From: Cubamyces lactineus
Lineage: Eukaryota > Basidiomycota > Agaricomycetes > Polyporales > Polyporaceae
Length of the DNA: 64,000 nt
Assembly: GCA_022376465.1 (NCBI GenBank)
Contig: JACDTU010000004.1
Coordinates: 744,001 to 808,000, forward strand
Direction: 5' to 3'
The notes below the pieces were generated by a model. It saw nothing but the letters and a program-made list of their open reading frames with translations, was not told the origin of the DNA and made no database searches. The number at the start of each line of letters is the position of its first letter. Positions within the stretch are counted from its first letter, which is position 1. This document shows positions 11,925 to 23,600 of this stretch, in pieces. The position numbers and the translations under genes are program-made.

Positions 11925-12812
11925 ATGTTCGTCCAGCTCAGGTATGTGTCCTCGTATCGCCCTAATGGCGCAGAATGGTTGCTGAAACTCGTATTGTGGC
12001 AGCCTCTTCTCTGCTCTTGTTCTGGCGCCTTTGGCTTCGGCCCTCACGCTGCAGACTCCCGTGGACTGGCACTCCAGCTCGCAAGTCAACATCAGCTGGG
12101 CGAGCACGCCTACGGACCCGCCGTTCTCCCTGCAGCTTGCCAACCAGAACGAGTTCCACGATACCTTCTCGATTGCGAACAACCTGAACCCTTCTGCCAA
12201 CTTCGCATCGTTCCAACTTGGTGTCGTGCCCGAGGGGTACGTGTCTCTTATCAACCAGCCGCTAGCACGTTCCGCTCACCCCTGTTTCCCCCGAGTAGCT
12301 CATATACCCTTCGTGCCATCAACGTTACGTGAGTCTAATCTAGACTTATGTATGTCGTTGCGCCGTTCTAATCCCGATTGCCCGCAGCAACGAGGGTCAG
12401 ATCTACGATGAGACCCCCCAGTTCCAAATTCTGGCACCTGTGTCGACGACCGCATCTTCAACAACCTCGGCTTCTGCTACTACCTCTGGTAACACATCCG
12501 CTACTGCAACTGGCACGGGGTGAGTATCTTGTGAGTTACGCTCCCGATCATTTCACTGAACCTGCTGTCTTGGTTAGTTCTTCCACATTGACCGTAACCG
12601 CGACTTCGTCGAGTGGCTTTGGTGTAACGGTTTCCAACACGGGCACTGGCTCGAACACTGCCTCCAACACCGCGTCTGGCACCGCGTCTAGCGATACCGC
12701 CGTTCCCTCAAACTTCAACGGCGGCGGTAATGGTGCGGCGTCCTTGCCCCGTCTCGCACCCTGGGCCTTGGCCGCCCTCGGCGTCGTGGCCGGTGCTGCA
12801 GCGGCACTCTAA
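11925..12812 (+). CDS. Secreted Ser/Thr-rich GPI-anchored protein, Kre9/Knh1-like N-domain
   Basis: A cell-surface protein of the kind abundant in basidiomycetes. The first exon, MFVQLS, joins across an intron to give a signal peptide (MFVQLSLFSALVLAPLASA) that should be cut before LTLQTP. The N-terminal beta-sandwich (VDWHSSSQVNISWAS, FSLQLANQN, SSYTLRAINVTNEGQIYDETPQF) fits the Kre9/Knh1-type Ser-Thr-rich domain. A long Ser/Thr/Ala/Gly stalk follows, then a hydrophobic C-terminus (LAPWALAALGVVAGAAAAL), the pattern for GPI addition near the SNFNGGGNGA stretch. Four short introns. The role is probably in the wall or membrane; a beta-1,6-glucan link is known for yeast Kre9 but is not shown here. 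Confidence 0.78.
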
Positions 12813-13564
12813 GCTGACCCATACCGGAGGAGTTTGAATGAGGACACTGGTTTTTACGATTCGTGACGGTTTCGACGTTTCCCTTTCTTTGGCTCATGAA
12901 CGGACCCGTTTCGCAGAGTAGTACTCCAGTAATACCCGACATGTCATGGACACGTTCCACACCCCTTCATCGCTCACAATCTGGACTTTCTGAACATTGC
13001 TCTCGAGTTCAATTGCTCTTGTTGTTCGAGTATACATGCTCTTGCCTTACATTCATTTAGGGTCACCGTCTGATTTGTACGGACTTCCTCCCAATGTGAC
13101 TGACTCCGACGAAATGAAGGCATGAGTTACAATGAGGTAGGCAGCTTTTGCAGAACCGAGGGATTACGTTGGTCGCGATGCAGTGATGAACCTACATCCC
13201 TGGGGTCGACATCTCATTGAAGCAAGTTGTGGTGGCTCGCAACTGGGGGGTGCACTAACGCTCATTGGAAGGATGTCGATGATCCTGCATCATATTCTGT
13301 AAGACATAACGGAGCTGCTGTACAAACTTAGAGGGTTCTCAGTCCTGGCAAATAAGGCGAGGTAGTCTGACGAAGTAGAAAGTATATGTACAGTACATTG
13401 CTAGCGTTGTAGTACAACTCGTGGGTATTTACTGGACGGGTACAAGGGTGCGGCGAAGTGAGTCGTAGCAGACGACATTTGGAAACATGGCGAAGCTGAA
13501 CGTCGCGGACTAGACGGGAATGGGCATGTCGGCGTAAGTATGAAGTTAAGCATGGTTCTGGGTG
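12813..13564. other. Intergenic, convergent
   Basis: About 750 bp between the 3' ends of the GPI-protein gene and the 7-TM gene. AT-richer than the flanking exons. No gene seen. Confidence 0.5.
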
Positions 13565-15121
13565 TTATGGAGGCGTGACAGATGGTGCGAGGGGAACGTG
13601 GATGGGCTTGATGGGCTCGCGATGCTCGTCGCGATCGTCGGCGGCGTCGACGGTGACGTCGATATTGATGTACACCATCATCGCCGGCGGTGTCGCTCGA
13701 CCCGACGGCGACGCCACCCCCGGCTCCTGTGCCATCGCGTTCCCTGGTCGCCGCACGAACCAGTGCAGGACCGTTGTCGCCCGTCTCCATGATTGGAACG
13801 TTTCCTGCGGGGGCGGTTAATATGCGTGTCGATATGAAAGCGGAGAGTTTAGCAGACAGGCACGAGACGTACCGACGTGAGACCAGACATGAGAGCTATC
13901 AAGAGAGGTGCTGTGGGCCTGGGATGAGTACGCTGCTAGATCGCTATGGTGACATTTATAGGGCCCTGAGAGGACGTCACTGACCTAGAGCGTGTAGTAT
14001 GACAGAGGCGACGCGTACGGAATCGGTGGAGCTGTATGTGCGCAGTACGTCGAAACTATGGAGTATCGTGGTCAGCGGCAGATACACCTGCGGGGTGAGT
14101 CATACGGTGTGTTCGATACGCACATCAGCAGCAGTGTCTGAAGGCAAGTGAAGCCTACGATGCGCGCGACTTGGGAGTAGTTGAGTGCGTCGGGCACGCG
14201 CTGCCGGTGGTGGTACCTTCTCGTTCGAACTGTGAGCGAGTGAACGATGCCAATCGCTATCCGCCACGAATGAGACTTTTGAATCCATAATTGCAGCCCA
14301 TTGTCCAGATAGAGGCGCCAAATTCAGGCCGGTCTGGACGTACTCTGTAGAGACAGCGCCAGTAACAGGACGGTGGCGGTGACGATTTGCGTGGCTGTAA
14401 TGCTGAGCGGGCCGATTCTGTTACTATGGAACATAGGAAGGCGGATGGGCGTATGCCGCTTACAACGTGTGGTTCTGCAGGGTGCAGGCGAGGTCGTCTG
14501 GCATGTGCCTCACCTGCCCAGGGTGCGTGGCGCCGTAGGCCGCGACGCCCGAGGACATGAGAATGAACGTGATATATGGGGCGGCGACTAACTGTGTGTG
14601 GGTGTATGTTGCCGGTGAGTATCCAAGGGACCGCAGTCGAGAACGCACCACCAGCCGGACAGTTGCGAGCTGTCCAAGGATAGAGTGAGCCTCGACCAGG
14701 AGGTCAATCACCAAAGACAGGGATAGAACCGCAAGCCTGTGCTGTGTGTGAACGCAAGTCACGGATGGTTACCTTCCAGAATACGCCTACGTGCACTGCG
14801 CGCCTTTCAACAGGGCTGTTTGGATTGCACATAGCGCAGTTGGCGGGGTCTGGTTGTAGATTTCCCCAGCGTACGCCCTACGTAGAAAAGTCGTCAGAGA
14901 GGCACTATGCGGATGATGCAAGCCCCGCACAGAAAGTACTGCGGGAGGGTACCAAAGAGGGTGATGATGAAGAGGTGGATCACCAAAGGGGTACGCTTGT
15001 ACACTCCCCAGGAGAGTACGAGTGTCGCAATGAAGAACACGAGAGCGAATTGTCCGATGGTGGTGAGGGCGAGGGTCGTGTTGATGAGAGCTGCTGTATT
15101 TCCGCCCAGACTAGAATACAT
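13565..15121 (-). CDS. Seven-transmembrane receptor-like protein, orphan
   Basis: Assembled by hand from about nine short exons; no single ORF shows it. Start MYSSLGGNTAAL at 15121 (upstream in-frame ATGs at 15187 and 15196 are alternatives); stop TAA at 13565-13567. The hydrophobic segments in order are: TTIGQFALVFFIATLVL; VIHLFIITLFGTLP; LAVLSLSLVIDLLVE; APYITFILMSSGVAAY; TATQIVTATVLLALSL; QVARIVGFTCLQTLLLM; and RVASVILHALAPLLIALM. Seven in all, with AYAGEIYNQTPPTALCAIQ between the second and third. A basic loop (RTRRYHHRQR) sits before TM6. A hydrophilic Pro/Asp-rich tail of about 70 residues ends SVTPP. Every splice keeps frame at a GT...AG pair. It looks like the large family of uncharacterised 7-TM, GPCR-like proteins of Agaricomycetes. 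The ligand is unknown and the role is not inferred. Confidence 0.7.
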
Positions 15122-16097
15122 GGTGGGTCGCGAAGAAGGACCCGTGCTGCCACTCGCGGCGGAGCGAGCAACAAAGCCTGTAAGCATAGAGCGCATCTCT
15201 TCGTAGCTAGGATGAGTGTAGAGGACCGAATGCGATAGAGGCGCAACCGAGGCTACAAGGTGATTGAAGTACTGGACCAGCCAAGCAGCGCAATGGGGAT
15301 GATCAAACCACTGAGGAACATATCTAGACACTGCTAGAGGTGTCCTTGGGTGGAGACATATGCCAGGGCGGTCGGCGATAGCTGTCTTTTGAACACTATG
15401 AATCGTGAACAGCGGGCGACAGTTGCGGGGCACGTCAGATGAATACGGCAGACTATACCTCACTTCCGCAAAACGTCCGCGGCTTGGAGATGATCTAGGC
15501 TCGAAGCTTCTTCTAACAGAGCATCAGGCCGTTGTATGGCAGATGTCAGTAGAAGCTTTTGTTGACATTGCTATCAGCTTTCTCAGCACTGCGAGCAAGC
15601 ATAGACGGACTGGTCACTGATGATATTGAAGCGTCGTTGTGGCGGGGCGGTCCAAAGACACCAGTTCGCAGATTAGCGCCGACGGAGTGAGTAGGCACGT
15701 GCTACGGGACGGACTGGGATGGAGTCTGGTGCGGGGCGACGAAACGGGTTGAACGCGTCGAGTGCTTTCGGATTGGACCTTGGCCAACTGTCCCGGTCGA
15801 TCAGCTCGTACCTTCTCCTCCTCCTTGTTCCTCTTTCCCCCCTCCGAGGGCCCATTCCTTGTCAGCCCCTTCCTGACCTCTGTTGGTCTGTGCAGGCGCG
15901 GCTGTGAGCTGTCAATCCAAAGTGGGTCTCATTCGCTGACTTGCTCTCCTCAATCTCTTATGTGCCGAATGCCTACAGCACCTATCCCTTCTGAAACCGA
16001 TGCAGAGCCAGTAATTTTGTGCTGCGCCTCGACGCCCCTCTCTACCGAGCAGTGATCTTGCACTGTGCCTCGAGAACGCCTCCTCGACACGACTACC
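15122..16097. other. Intergenic, divergent promoters
   Basis: About 980 bp between the 7-TM gene and the Ser/Pro-rich protein gene. A pyrimidine-rich stretch (about 15805-15870) may belong to the leader of the latter. No gene seen. Confidence 0.5.
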
Positions 16098-19000
16098 ATG
16101 CCAAGTTCTTCCCCCGATGATGCCACTTCGCCTGTCTCTGCAGGTCCTACCTGGGCCCCGCCTCGCGCACCTCTACCTCCACATCGCTTGGCGAAACTAG
16201 CGAACGCCCTCGGAGTGTCTACACCAATCCCCATAATCCACGCTATCTCATCTCCTTCCTCTAGTTATGCCCCGTCGCCAATCGCACCAAGCACCGCTGC
16301 TTCCTCTGCTTTCGACTTTCGACGCTCTCCTACTCCCTCTATTGGTTCGACACACACCTATACGCCAGTCACGCAGACCTCAAGATACCTGCTGCATGTC
16401 ATCCCCCCTTCACATCTTCCTCACGAATCTGGCAATGTCTATGACAACGAGCTCCTACCTCCCCCACCATCAGCCTCAGGCTATCACGCGCAGTTCCGGC
16501 GCGGCATTCTAGTTCCTGTCTATCCCACGCTACAGAGCCAACTTGCTGCCATTGCGAAAGAATATGCGCTTCCGAGCACGGTAGGCCTCGTTCTGTACCT
16601 GATCAATTCTTCTCCTGCTGCACAAGCCAGCATGCGTCTTGGCAACATCACAGAAGATGAGGGGGAGGCCCCTGGTCCTCGGATTTCAGAAGACATCTGG
16701 AGACATATCTGGGTCCGCGTGCTCAAGGCAGGACGCGAGGAGCCCCCTCCGTCCGCGGTGCGCACAAAGGGCCTCGGATTTGGCAGTCCGGCAGCACAGT
16801 CCTCCCCATCTCTGTTGCAAGATGTCATGTCAAACCAGAGCAGCCTTCGACCGCTTCTGTCTCCCATGCGCGCCGAGACCCCACAACTGATGACCCCTTC
16901 GCCATCCACGACGGCTTCGCATTCTGCCATCTCGTCACGCTCGGATCTCGACTCGCCCGAGTCTGCAACGTCTGTGTCAGACGGTGGCAATGGCGACGAC
17001 ATTCCCTTGCCTGGCCTGCACTCGCCCGCTCTGATCCCCATTTTGGCGAAGGTCGAGTTTGACATTGACAAGAGGAAGGCGGCGTGGTATGATCGTTGGA
17101 AGCGGAGCAGGCGTGGTCAGCATGCTAAGCGCGCGGAGAGTAGGCTGGGGATGCAAAGGCGTGCGGCTTCACGAACCGGGGACGAGTCGGGTGCGGAAGG
17201 TGAGGGCGACGAAGAGGGGAACAGGAAGCCGGCTATGGCGCTACGCCTCGTCGACCGACTGCAAGCGACCGAGAACACGCCTGCCTACCTACGACCACGG
17301 AATGGTCGCCTACTCGGACCCGATGCGGACGAGGACGAGTATGCACAGCTACCGGATTCGGACAGGGAGGGTGGAGGTTCGGACGAGGAAGCGGACGTGG
17401 ATGCTACGGCGCGGTACGGGCAAGGGAGCGTAAGTGGTGATCCATTGGCGGACGTCTTCGGCACCGATGCCGAGACGTGGGCGGACATCCACGCTGAAAA
17501 CGAGCCACAGAGACGACGTGCGTCGAATCCGAACGTCGTCGACCTGGCCCTCGATGGGGCCGCGTTATCCGCGCTTCCAGATCCCGCGGAAGACGGCGAG
17601 CCGAGAGAGGTGGTGGACGATGCAGCGGAAGTTGCGGAGCTGCTCAGACGGAGTTCCCGTCCACAGCTTTCGGTTGCCATTCCAGCTTCGCCGCCTGAGA
17701 AGCCAAGAAGGGGATCTCAGGGGTCGTCGTTGTCGAGGAAGCATGTGCCGCCGGCATTGAACCTCGCTCCTTCATTGCCTGGAGCTGCGAATCCCAACGG
17801 TCCTGCCACAGATGGGTCAAATTTGCGCCTGGCGTACCTACAAGAGGAGGGCACTCCGGTATCAAGTGACTTCTCAAAGCGCAGTGACGAAGCCCCCTCA
17901 GACGGCGAGACGACTCACAAGCCCATGCGTCGCAGCCCGCTCGACGAGAAACGCGAAGGTGTATTCTACGATGAGCTCGACCTCGGACTCGAGAGCTCAT
18001 ATGAGGTGACACCCCCCGATATTCATTCATTTACATGACACAGCCACTGACGGTCACCCTAGTACGACGAGGATGATCCGCATGACCGCCGCAAGAGCCA
18101 GGTACTGATGATGGCCAAGCTCGATGAAATTGAACGAGTGAGCATTCGCACTTGCCATAGACCTATCAGAGACGGCCTACTGACCATTCGCGCTGCGTGC
18201 AGAACCTTGCTCAGTTCTCCCCCCGCAAGCTCGCCATTGAGGACCTCGCGGCGGAGACGCCAACCGGCATGCCCTCGATCGCTAGCAGTCTCACTCCCAC
18301 CGCATGGCGCGGATCCGCAAGCGCCGGCCCCTCCCCCAACCCGTCTCCCAAGCCAGGGTTCGTCCCTTCTCATTGACTCGCGACCGTTCGGGATACTGAA
18401 GGCTTGCGCAGGCCTCCGGCGGAGGGCGCCTCTTGGCCCGCCGTCCCCTACTCCGCCTTGTCTAGCATGAATGGTAGCGGCCCTGAGGATCCCGAACCCA
18501 CACCCGCAGATGGCATGCCCTCCCCACCCCGCATCGCGTTCAACGGCATTTCAACGGACCTGCCAAAGTCACCTTTCCAGAAGCGCACTCGTGAGGACGT
18601 GATTTCCGACGAGACCCTGGCACGGAAACGCGAACTCGAGGAGGAGCAGGACGCGCTCTACCCTCCGCTCGTGGCACCCTCGCTCCTGCGCCACACGGCG
18701 TCCGACTCTCCTATCATCCCACTTTCTCCAGATCCCTTTGGACGATTCCCGTCTGAGCTAGACGGCGTCCCTCCTATGCAGGCAGAGATCCCTCCATCCG
18801 CAAGCAGGAAGCGACATGCGCACAACAACAAGTCATCTAGTGGCATGTCTGATGCGCCCTCCAGTCGATTTTCCTTAGACTCCGTGGCCTCCGATGACCT
18901 CCCCACACCCGGCCTGAACAGTGGTGCGGCGAAAAATGCAAAGAGCACGTCTCTGATGAGTGTCAAGAGCATCAAGAAGCTCTGGCGACGGACGAACAAA

Positions 19001-19921
19001 GCGTCCGTATCGGGCTCATCATCCCCGAACCTGCCAGAGTCCGGTCGTTCATCTCCTAACTCTGCGCCTGCTGCCGGCAAGCGCTCATCCCGGACTATGT
19101 CGCGAAGCCCGCAGCCAGACCAGTTCATGCAACCGCCACAGTCTGCACCGGGACCTGCGCCTCTGAAGCCAAAGCGCAAAACGTCGCTTCATACGTTCCA
19201 GTTCAACCAAGAGTCGCCATACCCTATACATCCTATGCCTACCCGTCAGCCTGCAGTACCGCCCGTCCCAGCGACAACACCGCCTTTGCCTGCGACAACG
19301 CCTCCACTACCCGTGTCGGCACCCGCAGCACCCTTGCAAGGGGAAAAAGGCGCGCGAAAGTCGATTCTCAAGTCCTTTAAATCGCAATCGGGGAGTCTGT
19401 CTACCCACTCATCAACGTCGTCACTCTCAGTTCCGCGGTCAAGTTCAGAGATGCCCCCGCCGGAGACGCGGCGGCGGAAAGGCAGTGTCGTCGAGCTCTC
19501 GTCGGTCATGAAACGTGCATCGGGCGTGTCATCTTCAATGACGCTGGTCGACATTCCGCGCAGCCCTGCCCTCCCGGAACACCTCGTCAACTCGCAGTCG
19601 CGCTCCAATAGCCGTCAATCGCAGCTCTCGTACACGGGGTCCACGAGCGGGCGCATGTCATCGGCCTCTACACGGCAGCGCCCGAGCATCTCGTCTACGG
19701 ACTCGTCGTCGTCGCGCGCACCATCACGGCTGATGGCTGGAGCGTCCCCACCACGGAACGGCAGTGCGCTGGGGGTACCGCGGACATCGGGCGACTCATA
19801 CGAGAGTCGGCCGAGCTTCGACGAGTCGCAGTTTGAGATTGTGTCGCCGAAGCTTGCTCCCTCTCAGGCGCTCTCGTATCCCTACCATGGACTTGACCAG
19901 TCGATGTCGTCGACCGAGTGA
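16098..19921 (+). CDS. Conserved fungal Ser/Pro-rich protein of unknown function
   Basis: A protein of about 1,200 residues, mostly disordered. Start MPSSSPDDATSP at 16098. An apparent GTG start at 16065 was not used. One folded-looking region lies near residues 100-220: SRYLLHVIPPSHLPH, then FRRGILVPVYPTLQSQL, IAKEYALPSTVGLVLYLI, and IWRHIWVRVLKAG. A second conserved patch follows at PILAKVEFDIDKRKAAWYDRW. Two or three small introns near 18018-18060, 18138-18200 and 18360-18410 join it to a C-terminal half rich in Ser/Pro/Arg. That half carries SVKSIKKLWRR, RKSILKSFKSQ and FDESQFEIVSP. The joins keep frame, so I treat this as one gene rather than two. I recognise the N-terminal block as conserved across fungi but know no function. 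The many SP/TP and RxxS sites suggest heavy phosphorylation. Confidence 0.75.
19268..19309 (+). repeat. Tandem 21-nt coding repeat
   Basis: Two copies of a seven-codon unit giving PATTPPL-PATTPPL inside the Ser/Pro-rich protein. The DNA copies differ at a few third positions, so the duplication is not very recent. Confidence 0.8.
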
Positions 19922-20629
19922 ACCGGATATCTGTGTGCGGTACGGCCCTGAGACGACGCTTGGACTCGGTATTCTCTCTTCCGTTGCGATGATGATACGG
20001 CCATGTCTGGATAGGTCTCTCTTGCGTCTTTGGTCCGTCTCCGACGTTAGGTCGCGACGACCTGGACTTGTTCGTATATACGCCTGTCGAGCAGGTATAT
20101 ATCACTTCTACCGCTATTGCTGCTTCCGTTCTTGCCTCCCCCCTTCTCGTGCTTTTTTGTTTTGTGCGCGTAGTACATATCCTCGTCGTTCTCTCCACTC
20201 GCCCAGTACCGTATCTCATCGCTACTACCGTTTGATTCACCTATTGCCGTTTGCTAGCCGTATGACGCATCGCAGAGTCGCACTTCGTCCCCCTATCAGT
20301 ACATTTCTTCCTTCGCACTGTCTCTATCAGTCGAACTGTGTTATTATTATATCCATCCAGTAGATCGTAGTACATTCACACAAGCAAAACACAATGCATG
20401 TCGGCGTTTCCTTCCTCTCGCGATCTTCATACGGGCTACGCGCGCTAGTGGAGTTGCGTAATGCTTTAGCGCCTTCTAGCGCGCATGTGGCGGCTCGCGA
20501 CTTGCGCACTTTGCGATCGAGCTGCGCTCAACTACCCGTATACCTTGTCTGCCTCTGTCTACCTCTGCTGCGCTCTATCGCTCAGACTGGTCCGACTCTA
20601 CGTGGCGCTCTGCCGTCTTTGCGCTGTAA
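19922..20629. other. Intergenic region
   Basis: About 700 bp between two plus-strand genes. T-rich stretches after 20150 fit the 3' UTR of the upstream gene; the rest is promoter of DOP1. No gene seen. Confidence 0.5.
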
Positions 20630-23600
20630 ATGTCTGCCGCTAGTTCGCCGAGGCCAGGCAGTACAGATCCAAACAAACGAGGTCCGCCTTGGTACGCTCT
20701 GCGCGGAGGTGACGGCAGTGAGTCGCGCCCAGAATGTCTGCGATATACGCCGCGCGGCCACCAATTAATGCATGGCCCTGATAGCATCTACCCCTCCCGC
20801 GTATGCATCGGATCCCAAGTATAAGAAGTACACACAGCAGGTGGAGAAGTGCTTGAACTCCTTCGAGAGTGTGCACGAGTGGGCGGACTTCATCTCATTC
20901 TTGAAGCAACTGCTCAAGGTAAGCGTTGAGAAATATGCGTAAGAAGCTAACGCTTCATGCTTTCCGTCTCAGACCCTTCAGTCGTATCAGCAGTTCAAAG
21001 AGATCCCTCGGAAGCTCGTCGTCGCGAAACGGCTCTCACAATGCTTGAACCCCGCCCTACCTAATGGCGTCCACCAGCGAGCGTTGGACGTGTATTCTCA
21101 TGTATTTGCAGTCTTGGGTGTACGTCATGATATTACTCGGTGTGTGGACTGCCCTCATTGATTTTGGCTAGTCCGAAGGACTACAGAGGGACCTAGCACT
21201 ATGGTCGTCCGGCTTGTTCCCGTTCTTTGAGTATGCGTCCACTGCCGTCAAGGTACCGTCCTCATGCTAGTGGTTCAACACTCAATTGACCTAGAACATA
21301 GCCCACCGTGTTAAACCTGTTTGATACACATTATCTGCCCCTGCAATCGGGATTGCGTCCCATCATGAAATCCTTCATCCTGGCTTTGCTTCCAGGACTC
21401 GAGGAGGAAACAGGGGAGTATTTCGACAAGGTATGCATGAATCCCGCAATGCGAACGATTTTGGAGATTAACGTTGTTCAGGTCCTTGCATTGCTCGATC
21501 GACTGGCGGGCACAATTTCGCAGTCGTTTTTCTTCCAGAACATCTGGCTTGTCATGCTTACAACACCCCCTGCCCGAGGGACGGCTTTGACATATCTCTC
21601 TCGGCGATTACCTCCGTTCAAGCCAGACGAAGGCAAGTTGGGAGGTTGTCAAGCACCCTCCCCAGAGTTTGAGGTTAATGGCGAATGCTTACAGACATCA
21701 CACCTATCGTCGGAGATGACCTTGGTTTGATGATTCGTGCATTCTCTGTGGCTTTGGAGGACGATGACCTCCTGGTCCGTCGAGCCGCCTTGGATACCCT
21801 GCTCCAATCCTTGCGCATCGATGGTGTGGCCGTGAAGAAGGCACAGGACGATGATCGCGCAATTCTCATGCGTGCTGCGACTAGTGTTGTGCTTCGTCGC
21901 GATCTAGCTCTCAATCGCCGTCTGTATGCTTGGCTTCTGGGACCCTCTGAGAGCACGCAGGCGCAGATTGAGTACTACAGGTTACATTCGCTTGAGCTGC
22001 TGAAATCCACACTCAAGGTAACCCCATACCCAACTTCCCAGAGTGGTAGATACTGAGCATGCGACAGGACGAGATGCTTAACCCGTCTCCAGACTATTCC
22101 CAATCTCGACCGTTCAAGATCTTCATCTCGTTGCTGGACAAGTATGAGATCGGTCTACCCCTTACGGAGGTCCTCGTATATGACGCCTTCAAGTGTCTGC
22201 AGCAAATACTGCAATTAGGACAAGATACTGGTGACGATGTTCGGGAACCCGTTCATATATCGCGCGTACGACCTTTGCTAACGTGTATCACATATCCAGC
22301 TCTCAATGACTGGTAGCACCTTATACGAGGCCGTAGAACCGCATGCATTGTGGAGCCGCCTTCTCAGTGCCGTATTGGCCGACCTGAAACCCGGTCAATA
22401 CACTCGAGAGGTACAGTTGACTTGCTTCATCTTCAATGCTTGTGGCTTCAATGTTTTTTCATTTAGGGATGCGCTATGGTCAAGTACCTCCTACAGTCGT
22501 TCCACTCCCACGATGAGGAAATTGAGACAATTCATCTGCCCATCGTCTTCAATGCAATCACGGGCATCCTCACTGTATGCACCGCTACCTCATGTATCAA
22601 GCTCTAGGTGTTTGACTGACCCATGGGAGACAGGCGTTCGACTGGGACAATCCTTCATCATTCCCAGCAGCTTCAGACGCTTTGTCTCTTCTTCCGGAAA
22701 TCTTGAAGCGGATACCGCATGGTGCTCTCAGGTCGAGACCTGCCTTGTCAGCACAGGCGCAGACGTTAGGAGCTGAGACGGATGCGGTTGTCTTTGCTTA
22801 CAAGTTCTATGGTATCAAGTCAGACACTCCTCCGGCGGGCACGGATCGCTCCACCGCACCGTTCGCTATCGCAATCGAAGACCTCGTGTCTTTGACATTC
22901 TCTTCTGCAACTGCGTTGCTCAAAGGCGATGAGGATGTTGCGCTTTCTCGGTCAAGACGCGACGTTCTGTTACTCTCTTCATCTATCCTCGACTCACTCG
23001 CTAGTCGACTGGACGACGAAGTTGATGGGAACCTCGTCGTGAGCTGGGATCCTGACGCATGGCTCTCTACGATGCTCGAATGCCTAGAACAGAGGGTAAG
23101 GTCACATCTGTCCTCTTCATTTGCAGCACATAATTGTCGGCCATCAGAACGTCGCATTCGTTACTGTAGATCGCTTCATAACTGTTGCAACCAAACTCCA
23201 CCAGAAGGCGCAATTACAGCCAAGCTTCGATCTCGACAAACGGTCATACATCACGCCTATGGTTCGAGTGGTGTGTAACTCTACTACATTTGTACTCCTG
23301 TGATTGCTCACTGTTACCAGCTGCTCAAATATCTCCGGCCCTCCTATTCCGCGTATCACATGCGGGCGGTTAACCTCATCTGGTTACTGGAAAGACTCAG
23401 CAAATATCCTCATGTCGAGGCGGTCATATCTCAGAGCCTTTCTGTTCGGCGACCGACCGAATTGCAAGACGCTTGTGAAGCGTTTGGCGTATTGTGGAGG
23501 CTGACAGGTAGGTAAGATCGGGTATCTCTACGCAACCTTGCTGATGCAGAGTTGATAGAGGACATCGCACTTCCCGGTGTTCACCTCAAGGTTCCCATGA

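Noticed and set aside
14880..14925. YADD-like residues in a plus-strand frame, suggesting reverse transcriptase
   Set aside because: Lies opposite the 7-TM gene's first intron and has no other reverse-transcriptase motif.
20394..20768. ORF just upstream of DOP1
   Set aside because: Overlaps the probable promoter and first exon of DOP1 in another frame; no domain.
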